A DNA stretch of 43,163 bases from positions 1 to 43,163 of the forward strand of contig JAISHF010000005.1 of the NCBI GenBank assembly GCA_031262695.1, read 5' to 3'. The notes under the pieces are model-generated. The model was given only the letters and a program-made list of their open reading frames with translations, had not been told where the DNA came from and did not search any database. The number at the start of each line of letters is the position of its first letter. Position 1 is the stretch's first letter. This stretch comes from Candidatus Nomurabacteria bacterium. Its GTDB lineage: Bacteria > Patescibacteriota > Saccharimonadia > Saccharimonadales > Saccharimonadaceae. The position numbers and the translations under genes were made by a program. Of the stretch, positions 16,000 to 22,589 are shown piece after piece.

Positions 16000-16128
16000 A
16001 AGGGGCCTCCTAATATTCACGCCCGTAGATACCTCAAAGAGGTGCTGGGGGGGGGCTTAATTGGTGCCCCACACCAGCTTATACTTACATTATATCATAC
16101 TTGTGCTTAAAAGTCAATAGTTTCGGTG
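16000..16128 (-). promoter_or_regulatory. Promoter/leader repeat, copy A
   Basis: Minus-strand TTGACT (16117-16112), 17 nt, TATAAT (16094-16089), then a leader of about 80 nt with a stem built on GCTGG..CCAGC, a C9 tract (G9 on plus, 16047-16055), a second hairpin ACCTC-TTT-GAGGT, and AGGAGG. CACCGAA lies just upstream of the -35 (16128-16122). Confidence 0.85.
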
Positions 16129-16201
16129 GTTTTTCTGCTGAGTACAAGTATTTAAGGGCGAAAGTCTGCAAAATATATTTATAATATGATAAAATATTTC
16201 A

Positions 16202-16591
16202 ATGAAACTAGCAAAGCAAGGCAAGATCACGCCAAACGGCGTAGTACTTGAAACGCACGAGAATTCCACCGTTGTATTCCTAACCGAGCGTGGTTTTGAT
16301 GTAGAGCTAATCAAGCCTGTTCGCACAAAAGGTGCCAAGAACGCCGACATTATCCTTGCGGGCATCGTCTGGGAAATCAAAGGTCTGTTCGGTAGTAGCA
16401 AGCGTTCCATTGCCGATCATCTCTATAAAGCCTCTCGCCAATCACCAAACATAATCTTAGACATGCGTCACTTTGGTCTGTCAAAAAGTTTCTCAATAAA
16501 AGAAATTTCCAAACAATTCAACATCCGCCGCAAGATTAAACGAATAAAAGCAATCTTTCAAGACGGCGAAACTATTGACTTTATGCGTTAG
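16202..16591 (+). CDS. Stand-alone CdiA-C-like (BECR-fold) nuclease, module 1
   Basis: 129 residues with no signal or membrane segment. The core ADIILAGIVWEIKGLFGSSKRSIADHL..KASRQSPNIILD follows the pattern of CdiA C-terminal tRNase toxin domains also found at the ends of phage head proteins (acidic residue, then WEIK, then a Lys and a QS-N-hydrophobic-D strand). Likely catalytic candidates are Asp49, Glu58 and Lys60. No immunity gene is evident. TAAAAT stands 6 nt before ATG (leaderless). Codon use is less GCG/GGC-biased than neighbours, consistent with transfer. It is a diverged paralogue of 40766-41152. Target and role (toxin, defence, effector) are unknown. Confidence 0.7.
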   Translation: MKLAKQGKITPNGVVLETHENSTVVFLTERGFDVELIKPVRTKGAKNADIILAGIVWEIKGLFGSSKRSIADHLYKASRQSPNIILDMRHFGLSKSFSIKEISKQFNIRRKIKRIKAIFQDGETIDFMR

Positions 16592-16603
16592 CTTTGCTAT
16601 AAT
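16575..16603 (+). promoter_or_regulatory. Consensus promoter overlapping the nuclease 1 stop codon
   Basis: TTGACT, a 17-nt spacer and TATAAT, with TTGACT inside the last codons. The preceding CGAAACTATTGACTTT matches the promoter repeat family. It fires into the hairpin at 16613-16651. Confidence 0.75.
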
Positions 16604-16612
16604 AGTGTTAAC

Positions 16613-16651
16613 GAGATCGTCGCTTGCCGCGAAGCGGCAAGCCGCGGTCTC
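16613..16651 (+). terminator. Long hairpin after nuclease 1 (terminator or hairpin RNA)
   Basis: An 18-bp stem with one mismatch and two G-U pairs, loop GAA, followed by TTTT. Since the promoter start point falls around 16610, the product would be little more than this hairpin (about 45 nt). Confidence 0.75.
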
Positions 16652-16688
16652 TTTTGAGGTTAAATCGAGTATTTTGCCAAACAATTTG

Positions 16689-16741
16689 CCCCCGTAACTA
16701 CGATTGTGATTACGGGGGTGCTGGTTAGGCTGCAAGACCTA
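16689..16741 (-). terminator. Shared hairpin pair in module 1
   Basis: CCCCCGTAA/TTACGGGGG (16689-16718) next to TAGGC-TGCAAG-ACCTA (16726-16741). The same two hairpins in the same order occur after the 27049-27432 gene. Confidence 0.65.
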
Positions 16742-16787
16742 AAAAGGTGCGGAAATTAACTATGAAGCACTAGAAGAACACAAGACG

Positions 16788-16819
16788 AAATGCCTCAGCG
16801 GTTAAGCCGAGGCATTTTT
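16788..16819. terminator. Hairpin terminator between nuclease 1 and module 1 gene 2
   Basis: AAATGCCTC..GAGGCATTTTT stem with T5 on the plus strand and a shorter T run on minus, between convergent genes. Confidence 0.75.
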
Positions 16820-16823
16820 GAGA

Positions 16824-17303
16824 TTAGGTGTCGCTATATTGGAGGAATTGTTTTGTGAGGGCAAGGACTTCGTCGGGGAAGGACTTGCAGTCGTCGGGCG
16901 AGGCGGTTGGTTTGACGAAGGCGTCTTTCTTGTTCGTTGAGAAAACGCAGAGTTGGTTTATCTGAATTATTACGACTAAAAAATACATGACTGCGACAGT
17001 AAGGTCGTGCTCATAGACGGCTTTCAAGGCGCCGAAAAGGAAAGCAGTGGCAGTTATGGTAATTAGAACGGCCAGAGTGATGACAAGAGCTTTATTTAGC
17101 TTTTTCCCCTCCGCGCGCTCCCAGCAGAGCGCCTCGCATTCTTCTTGAAGCTTGACACTTGGGAATGCTTGTATAAAGTTGAAGGCATTGAAGATTGCGG
17201 TGTTTGTGGCGTTGGAGCCGTATTTTCTAAGAAGTTCCGCATAAACGGTGGTGTTAAGCTCGAAGTCTATATCAGTTTGTTTGCCGTTTATTGTAAGGGT
17301 CAT
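16824..17303 (-). CDS. Membrane protein with soluble N-domain, module 1 gene 2
   Basis: 159 residues. The N-terminal part (LTINGKQTDIDFELNTTVYAELLRKYG) looks like a small beta/alpha domain of the kind seen in phage tail-assembly chaperones, but the match is weak. Two TM helices follow (ALVITLAVLITITATAFLFGAL and LTVAVMYFLVVIIQINQLCVF), then a cytoplasmic tail. I chose the ATG at 17303 because AGGTG lies 6 nt upstream. Expressed from promoter/leader copy B. In module 2 the corresponding slot holds another small membrane protein. It could be the protective partner of the nuclease, which is speculation from position only. Confidence 0.6.
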   Translation of the reverse strand: MTLTINGKQTDIDFELNTTVYAELLRKYGSNATNTAIFNAFNFIQAFPSVKLQEECEALCWERAEGKKLNKALVITLAVLITITATAFLFGALKAVYEHDLTVAVMYFLVVIIQINQLCVFSTNKKDAFVKPTASPDDCKSFPDEVLALTKQFLQYSDT

Positions 17304-17439
17304 AGTATTCACCTATCTTTCAAAATTCACGCCCACTAGATACCTCAAAGAGGTGCTGGGGGGGGGCTTATTAGTTGCCCCACACCAGCTTATACTTACA
17401 TTATATCATACCATAAGCAAAAAGTCAATAGTTTTGGCA
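17304..17439 (-). promoter_or_regulatory. Promoter/leader repeat, copy B
   Basis: TTGACT (17428-17423), 17 nt, TATAAT (17405-17400), the conserved leader with GCTGG/CCAGC stem, C9 tract (17366-17358) and ACCTC-TTT-GAGGT hairpin, then AGGTG. TGCCAAA stands at 17439-17433, 4 nt upstream of the -35. Confidence 0.88.
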
Positions 17440-17517
17440 GATTTTGTGGGGTTTATAGGGGTGAAAAAGTAGTGAAAAGTTAGTAAAATTGGGGGAGGGT
17501 GTGGTATAATAGGGGAG

Positions 17518-18588
17518 ATGAAACGAGGTAGAGTGATCTTGAGTGTAGTGACGGTGGGGCTGATTGGGGCGGTCGTTTATTTGGCGCGGGCGGATATTGT
17601 GGAGGCTTTTCGGCTGGCTACGCGAGCGAAGATTGGGTTTTTGTTGCTACTAGTGCCATTGCAGGCTTTGATGTATTTTGCGGCGGGGCAGGTGTATTTT
17701 TCGTATCTGAGCGCTAAGGGGCAGATTAAATATGTGAATATTGCACGACGGATGCGGCTGGCGCTAGAATTGAATTTTGTCAAAAACATCATTCCAGCGG
17801 GCGGCGTAGCAGGAGTGGGCTATATGGCGTGGCGACTGAAGTCGTGGGGGCTGAAGGCGGGGCCAGCGGCGTTGGCGCAGATGGTGCGGTATCTGGTGGT
17901 GCTACTGGCGAGCATTGTGCTGATTTTTATTGCGAGTGCACGGCTGATTTGGGATGGTGCGGGGTGGCTACCAGTGTTGCTAGGGGTGGGGCTGTCGGTG
18001 GGGGCGTTGTTGATTATTTTGGTGCTGTCGTGGATTTTGGGTAATCGCAAGCGGATTGACTGGGCAGGGCAAACAATTAGCAGATTTGTCAATTTTGTGG
18101 TGCGAATATTGACTTTCGGGCGGAAAAAGCGGCTATTAACAGAGGTAAAGGTGGACGAGTTCTTGGGTGATATGCATAAGGATTTCGTGGAGTTATTACG
18201 GAACAAAAAGGCGCTAGTGGCACCACTGTTGTGGGCGGCATTTTATGTCATTTGCGACACGGCGACCTTTTTTGTGGTGTTTTTGGCGTTAGGTGTGGGT
18301 GTGGACTTTGGGGCGGTGCTGATTGCACAGATTTTGGCAAGCGTGGTCGGGACAGTGGTGCAGACGCCGGGCAATGGTGCTGGGTTTTACGAGGCGACAA
18401 TGACGGGATTCTTTGCGCTTTTGGGGGTGCCAGTGGCGACGGCGTTGGCGGCGGCGTTGATGACGCGGATTGCGGTGCTACTGGGGACGATTATCTTTGG
18501 CTGGGCATTTTACCAGCACGCTTTGACGACAGGCGGCGACGGCAAAAAGGACGGTAAAGGGGTAAAAATGCCGAAGAGGGCGGTATGA
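17518..18588 (+). CDS. Flippase-like/LPG-synthase-TM membrane protein (UPF0104/AglD type)
   Basis: 356 residues with about eight TM helices and a basic C-terminal tail. The family signature is visible around LELNFVKNIIPAGGVAGVGYMAWRL and in the C-terminal VVQTPGNGAGFYEATMTGFFALLGV, where QxPGxxGxxE is the conserved motif. Members move lipids or lipid-linked glycans across the membrane, or form the TM half of lysyl-phosphatidylglycerol synthase; there is no catalytic LPG domain here. TATAAT is 7 nt before ATG. The stop overlaps the next start as ATGA. Confidence 0.8.
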   Translation: MKRGRVILSVVTVGLIGAVVYLARADIVEAFRLATRAKIGFLLLLVPLQALMYFAAGQVYFSYLSAKGQIKYVNIARRMRLALELNFVKNIIPAGGVAGVGYMAWRLKSWGLKAGPAALAQMVRYLVVLLASIVLIFIASARLIWDGAGWLPVLLGVGLSVGALLIILVLSWILGNRKRIDWAGQTISRFVNFVVRILTFGRKKRLLTEVKVDEFLGDMHKDFVELLRNKKALVAPLLWAAFYVICDTATFFVVFLALGVGVDFGAVLIAQILASVVGTVVQTPGNGAGFYEATMTGFFALLGVPVATALAAALMTRIAVLLGTIIFGWAFYQHALTTGGDGKKDGKGVKMPKRAV

Positions 18589-18662
18589 GGAGCTGGCGAG
18601 GGGGGTTTACGGAGGCGGTGCTGAGGGGTTGGCGAGCAACTTTTGCGGGGGTGGTTGAGTGA
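18585..18662 (+). CDS. 25-codon mini-ORF bridging two genes
   Basis: ATG overlaps the preceding stop (ATGA) and its TGA overlaps the xseA ATG (TGATG). It exactly fills the 73-bp gap and would give a 25-residue Arg/Trp/Gly peptide (MRSWRGGFTEAV..). Its likely function is to carry ribosomes across to xseA; a functional peptide is possible. The absence of stops over 25 codons alone is weak evidence. Confidence 0.45.
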   Translation: MRSWRGGFTEAVLRGWRATFAGVVE

Positions 18663-19879
18663 TGAGTGTGGTCGGTTTTCCGCCAGAGTTTTCGGTGGGG
18701 GATTTTGTGGCGTCGCTTAATCAGACGCTCAATTCGGTTTATCCGGCGGTAGTGGTGGTTGGCGAGGTGGCAGAATTTAATATTTCACAGGGGAAATTCG
18801 CGTTTTTTAAGTTAAAAGATGAAAAAGCGACGATTAGTTGCTTTATGATGGCGTTTAAGATGACTTCACCTCTGGAAAACGGGATGAAAATTCGGGTGCT
18901 GGCACAGCTAAGAGTGCGGGATGTAAGCGGGGCTTTGAGCCTTAATGTGGCAAAATATCAGCCGGTCGGTGAAGGAAGCATCAAAAAGGCATTAGAACTC
19001 TTGAAAATGAAATTGCAAAAAGAGGGGCTGTTTGATGCGGCGAAAAAACGCAAAATGCCAGAGGTGGTGCGGAAGATTGCGGTGATTTCTAGCATGGATG
19101 CGGCGGGCTATCGTGATTTTATTAAGATTCTGGGCGAGCGTGCGGGGGGTTTGGAGATTGAGGTGGCTAACACGGCGGTTCAGGGTATAAACGCGCCAGA
19201 GGGCATTATACGGGCCTTACAGCGCATTAACGAGTGTGCGGAGGCGGATATTATTGCGATTGTGCGGGGTGGCGGCAGCAAAGATGACTTAAGCGCCTTT
19301 AATGATGAGGCATTGGCGCGGGCGATTCGGGCCTCGCGGATACCGGTGTTGGTTGGGGTGGGGCATGAGGTGGATGAGAGTATCGCTGATTTGGTGGCGG
19401 ATGTGCGGGCCAGCACGCCGACGCATGCGGCACAACTGTTAACGCCACGGGACAAGCGACAGATTGTGCAGGATTTGCACAATTTGCGGGCAAAAATGGC
19501 AAGTATTATGCTACAAAATGTGCGGGTTAGTCAAGAGCAGGTGCGGGCAGGACGGGGGCGGATTGAGAGTGTGATGATGCAGAACATGCGGGCTTATCAG
19601 GAGCGGATTGGGGCGGTATTGGGGCGAGTGGAAGGCATTATGTTGCAAAATATACAGGGGTATGCGGTGAGTATGCGGACGATTTTGGAGCAAAAAATGC
19701 AAGAAATCACGCGAGAAGTGGGGCGGGCGGGGGCGGTTTTGGCGGAGTTGAACCCTGAAAAGGTGCTGGCACGGGGCTATGCGATTATCGGTGGTAAAAT
19801 AAAAGTTGGTGAGGTCTTGAAAATCACGACGAGTGGGAGTATAATAATATCAGAAGTGAAAGAGGTAAATAAGCGATGA
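18662..19879 (+). CDS. xseA: Exodeoxyribonuclease VII large subunit
   Basis: 405 residues. The N-terminal OB-fold (VVVVGEVAEFNISQGKFAFFKLKDEKATISCFMM) binds ssDNA. The catalytic core follows (VRKIAVISSMDAAGYRDFIKIL, ADIIAIVRGGGSKDDLSAFNDEALARAI, IPVLVGVGHEVDESIADLVADVRASTPTHAAQLL), and then a long helical region with three diverged QEQV/RxxRIESVMMQN-type heptad blocks, which binds the small subunit. The ATG at 18662 is preferred over GTG 18659 because of the TGATG junction. Its stop overlaps xseB by 4 nt. Confidence 0.96.
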   Translation: MSVVGFPPEFSVGDFVASLNQTLNSVYPAVVVVGEVAEFNISQGKFAFFKLKDEKATISCFMMAFKMTSPLENGMKIRVLAQLRVRDVSGALSLNVAKYQPVGEGSIKKALELLKMKLQKEGLFDAAKKRKMPEVVRKIAVISSMDAAGYRDFIKILGERAGGLEIEVANTAVQGINAPEGIIRALQRINECAEADIIAIVRGGGSKDDLSAFNDEALARAIRASRIPVLVGVGHEVDESIADLVADVRASTPTHAAQLLTPRDKRQIVQDLHNLRAKMASIMLQNVRVSQEQVRAGRGRIESVMMQNMRAYQERIGAVLGRVEGIMLQNIQGYAVSMRTILEQKMQEITREVGRAGAVLAELNPEKVLARGYAIIGGKIKVGEVLKITTSGSIIISEVKEVNKR

Positions 19880-20085
19880 GTGGTAAGGCGTCGGGGAGCG
19901 GAATAACAGAGAAGATTAAGCGGCTAAATGAGCTGATGGCGTGGTTTGATAGTAGTGAGTTTTCGCTGGAGGCGGCGGTTGATAAATATGCCGAGGCGAC
20001 AAAACTGGCGGCCGAGGTAGAAAAGGCGTTAGCAGAACTGAAAAATAAGATTAGTGAGATAGATAATGTGGGAGGTGAGGAATAA
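19876..20085 (+). CDS. xseB: Exodeoxyribonuclease VII small subunit
   Basis: 69 residues, the usual size. IKRLNELMAWFDSSEFSLEAAVDKYAEATKLAAEVEKALAELKNKI is the XseB helical hairpin. Several copies coat the XseA coiled coil. ATGA overlap with xseA; TAATG overlap with the following gene. Confidence 0.92.
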   Translation: MSGKASGSGITEKIKRLNELMAWFDSSEFSLEAAVDKYAEATKLAAEVEKALAELKNKISEIDNVGGEE

Positions 20086-20777
20086 TGTTGCAAAAGTGGA
20101 TGCAAGGCGGTAAGTTGATTTTTGTCGGGTTGATTGTGGTGTTGGTGGCGGTTTTGGTGTTTATGGCATCAAGTTTGACGAGCGCACGAAGCGAGGCGAA
20201 TGAGTTGCGGGCTAGCACAGAGGCACAAGTGGCGGCGCGCGAGGCGGATATTCGCAAAGATGAGCGGAGTTTGGCGGATGCGGAGTGGGAAGAGCGTGAA
20301 AAATATTGTAATGCAGGCGGTCGGGGCAACAATTTTGTCGGGCCAGATGATTATGGGCGGTTTGGGTTTTACCACCCTTGCACTTGGGCGATTTATGTGC
20401 CATATCCAGCGCGGCAAGGTGGGCAGTTTGAGGCGATTTTCCACCCGCGCAAGGTGGTGATGGGGTCGGGCGAGATTTATGCGCTGCGATTCTCAATTGT
20501 GACGCAATCTTATGATAGTGTGCTACAAGCGCGACAGAGTTCAGTGCAGAGTGGGCTGATTACGCAGTCAACCTTTACCAATATTATAAACCAAGGAATG
20601 TCAAATGAATATAAGATTACGGGGACGCGTTTTGACGGTCAGATGGTGCCAGGGGTGCAAGGTGGGTCAGAGGTGATTTTTAAGGTGCGCGACAAGACGG
20701 CGATTGTGCGGACAGATTCCAGCCTGTTTAAGGATGATTTTGAGCGATTAGTGAAGTCTATTGTTTATACACCGTAG
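20085..20777 (+). CDS. Membrane-anchored extracytoplasmic protein
   Basis: 230 residues. One N-terminal TM helix (LIFVGLIVVLVAVLVFMASSL) is followed by a charged coiled coil (residues 28-75), then a beta-rich domain (YGRFGFYHPCTWAIYVPYP..GEIYALRFSIVTQSYDS) that vaguely recalls PsbP-like lipoproteins. Two Cys (YCN and HPC) could form a disulfide outside the cell. It is coupled to xseB by TAATG, yet is unlikely to work in repair; co-transcription may be incidental. A weak hairpin, TAGGC/GCCTA, overlaps its end. Confidence 0.65.
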   Translation: MLQKWMQGGKLIFVGLIVVLVAVLVFMASSLTSARSEANELRASTEAQVAAREADIRKDERSLADAEWEEREKYCNAGGRGNNFVGPDDYGRFGFYHPCTWAIYVPYPARQGGQFEAIFHPRKVVMGSGEIYALRFSIVTQSYDSVLQARQSSVQSGLITQSTFTNIINQGMSNEYKITGTRFDGQMVPGVQGGSEVIFKVRDKTAIVRTDSSLFKDDFERLVKSIVYTP

Positions 20778-20818
20778 GCAAAATAGCCTAAGCACTATGC
20801 GACAGGGCTGGGGCGTGA

Positions 20819-20824
20819 TATGAT
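20819..20824 (+). promoter_or_regulatory. -10 box for the kinase-like gene, leaderless
   Basis: TATGAT exactly 6 nt before the ATG at 20831. Confidence 0.55.
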
Positions 20825-20830
20825 AATAGT

Positions 20831-21493
20831 ATGGATGGAGGTAAGACGGCTTTGGCTGTGGGCCTGTTGGGGGATTTGGCTGATGGGCTGGAGTTGCCAT
20901 TGGCGTTTATTCGGGCGATAGAAACCCTAAAAAAGGAGCGGGATTTTGGCAAGGAGCTCTCAGACGATGACCGCAGGGTGCTATGGGCGGCAGAGCAAGG
21001 ATTAAGGCAGGTTGAGGCGGTGCGACTAGTGGTGGGGGCGGATAGTTTGACGCCTGAGCCGGTGGCAGTTCGGGGGGTGGTTGAGGAAGTACAGGTAGAA
21101 TTCGGGCAATTTTGGCGACTTGTGGGCGAGGAGCCTCGCCCTAAAATGCCACGTGAGCAGTTGCTAGTGGATGTGAATCGGCAGGTATTGAGGTGTTTTT
21201 TGATGACATTACTTACAGAAAGTTTGCAGTTTACGATTATGGGGCAGGTTTTTGCAAAGAGGGTGCGGGGCAAAATTATGGTTGGAGTGCGGGATTTTGG
21301 GCCGGCTTTGCCACGGGGAGTTAATCTGACAAGTGGGCAAACCCTGCCGCTTCGGCCAAAGTCGCGAGTAGCGTTTGGGGTGATAAATGAGTTGGTGCGA
21401 GTGATGCAAACGAGTTTGCAGGCGACTAGACATCGTGATGGAGTATCGTTTTTTGTGCTGTTGCCAGAGAGCCGACAAGCGAGGCTGTGGTGA
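20831..21493 (+). CDS. Degenerate histidine-kinase-like protein
   Basis: 220 residues, soluble, no sensor domain. The N-terminal ADGLELPLAFIRAIETLKK has the shape of the HisKA box (HELRTPLxxIxxAxE), with Asp where the phospho-accepting His should be. A HATPase-like half follows: LVDVNRQVLRCFLMTLLTESLQF (N-box region), MVGVRDFGPALP (G1 box) and VAFGVINELVRVMQTSLQ..GVSFFVLLP (G2 region). The Asn of the N-box and the Gly-rich lids are eroded. It is followed at once by a receiver-like gene, so it is probably a relic or a non-catalytic partner of that protein. Confidence 0.55.
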   Translation: MDGGKTALAVGLLGDLADGLELPLAFIRAIETLKKERDFGKELSDDDRRVLWAAEQGLRQVEAVRLVVGADSLTPEPVAVRGVVEEVQVEFGQFWRLVGEEPRPKMPREQLLVDVNRQVLRCFLMTLLTESLQFTIMGQVFAKRVRGKIMVGVRDFGPALPRGVNLTSGQTLPLRPKSRVAFGVINELVRVMQTSLQATRHRDGVSFFVLLPESRQARLW

Positions 21494-21849
21494 TTTTGGT
21501 AGTGACGGCAGATTGGTTTCGCGAATGGGCGCTGACGGAGAATTTGCATGGGGTTGATATTCAGGTTTGCCGTGATGCTTATGGGGCAATGGATTTTATA
21601 GATGATGCAGAGGTGGTTTTTTTGGACTTGGGTCTGCCGGCGGCCAATGGGGTTGCGATATTAAACGAGCTAGCGAGCGGGGCGAGCAGAACGCCGATTA
21701 TTTTGTTAGCGGACGATTTACCAGAGGTGGATTTAGCGGTGCATAATATCGTGCAGGTGCTAGGGGTGCGCGACTTGGCACCGCAAAAAGTTCGGGCGGC
21801 GTTGCGAGAGGCGGAGAATTGGAAGAAGGTGAAAACGGAGATGGCATAA
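21487..21849 (+). CDS. Single-domain receiver-like protein
   Basis: About 120 residues. VVFLDLGLPAANGVAILNEL carries the phospho-accepting Asp and the LPxxNG loop of response-regulator receivers, and RTPIILLADD matches the beta-4 Thr/Ser strand. The paired acidic residues after the first strand are reduced (ILVVTADW) and the conserved Lys of beta 5 is not seen, so phosphorylation may be impaired. There is no output domain. It starts with GTG overlapping the kinase-like gene's stop, and its own stop overlaps recO (TAATG). Confidence 0.6.
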   Translation: MVILVVTADWFREWALTENLHGVDIQVCRDAYGAMDFIDDAEVVFLDLGLPAANGVAILNELASGASRTPIILLADDLPEVDLAVHNIVQVLGVRDLAPQKVRAALREAENWKKVKTEMA

Positions 21850-22529
21850 TGCAGGGGCTGAAAGAATATAAGGGATTAGCAATTGTGCTGTCGCGGACAA
21901 ATTATGGCGAGGCAGACCGAATTGTGCGATTTTTGACGCCTGTTGGGGTGATTTCGGCGGTGGCGAGGGGGGTGCGGCGAGAAAAATCTAAACTGAGAGG
22001 TGGAGCGGAACCATTTGCGTTAAATGAAGTGAGCATAATTGCAGGAAAAAGCGAGCTGGGGATTCTCAGGAGTGCGCGGGCGGTGCATTTGTATGAGAAA
22101 ATTATTTATGATTTTGCCGCAATGGAGGTGGCGGCGGAAGTGATAAAAATGATTCAGAAATTAACGCGCGATCACGACGACCCGAATAATTTTGCGATTT
22201 TAGAGGCGGTTTTGACGGAATTGGAGCGGACGCAGAATTATCAGGCGGTGTTATTATGGGCGTATTTGCGGTTGACGGCAAGTGTGGGCGTGCAATTAAA
22301 TTTGGCGACGGATGTTTTGGGCGAGCCGCTCGCGGTAGAGGTGGAGTATGATTATGATGCGCACGAGCATGCGTTTCGGGCAGTGGCGGAGGGGGTTTTT
22401 GATGCACGGCATATTAAACTTTTGCGGCTGGTGATGGTGGTGGATTTGGCGGTGTTTTTGCGAGTGGAAAATGTAGCGGAACTACTGCCAGTCTGTATGG
22501 ATTACGCTCGGGCGCAGCTACAGCAGTAG
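21849..22529 (+). CDS. recO: DNA repair protein RecO
   Basis: 226 residues. The OB-fold start LKEYKGLAIVLSRTNYGEADRIVRFLTPVGVISAVARGVRREKSKLRGG is characteristic, followed by the helical domain (LYEKIIYDFAAMEVAAEVIKMIQKL). RecO loads RecA in gap repair with RecR. The Cys4 zinc finger of many RecO proteins is absent. The start was moved to the ATG overlapping the preceding TAA (21849). It ends at the hairpin 22541-22569. Confidence 0.9.
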   Translation: MQGLKEYKGLAIVLSRTNYGEADRIVRFLTPVGVISAVARGVRREKSKLRGGAEPFALNEVSIIAGKSELGILRSARAVHLYEKIIYDFAAMEVAAEVIKMIQKLTRDHDDPNNFAILEAVLTELERTQNYQAVLLWAYLRLTASVGVQLNLATDVLGEPLAVEVEYDYDAHEHAFRAVAEGVFDARHIKLLRLVMVVDLAVFLRVENVAELLPVCMDYARAQLQQ

Positions 22530-22540
22530 CATGCTGTATG

Positions 22541-22569
22541 ACAAATGTAATACAATGTATTGCATTTGT
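22541..22569. terminator. Bidirectional terminator between recO and priA
   Basis: ACAAATG.AATACA / TATT.CATTTGT stem with an ATG loop, T- and A-rich flanks, between convergent genes. Confidence 0.7.
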
Positions 22570-22589
22570 ATATATAATGTATATACAAG

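Noticed and set aside
16000-16128. Complete insertion sequence or integron carrying the repeat
   Set aside because: No transposase or integrase gene occurs in the window, and no target-site duplications could be identified around the copies.
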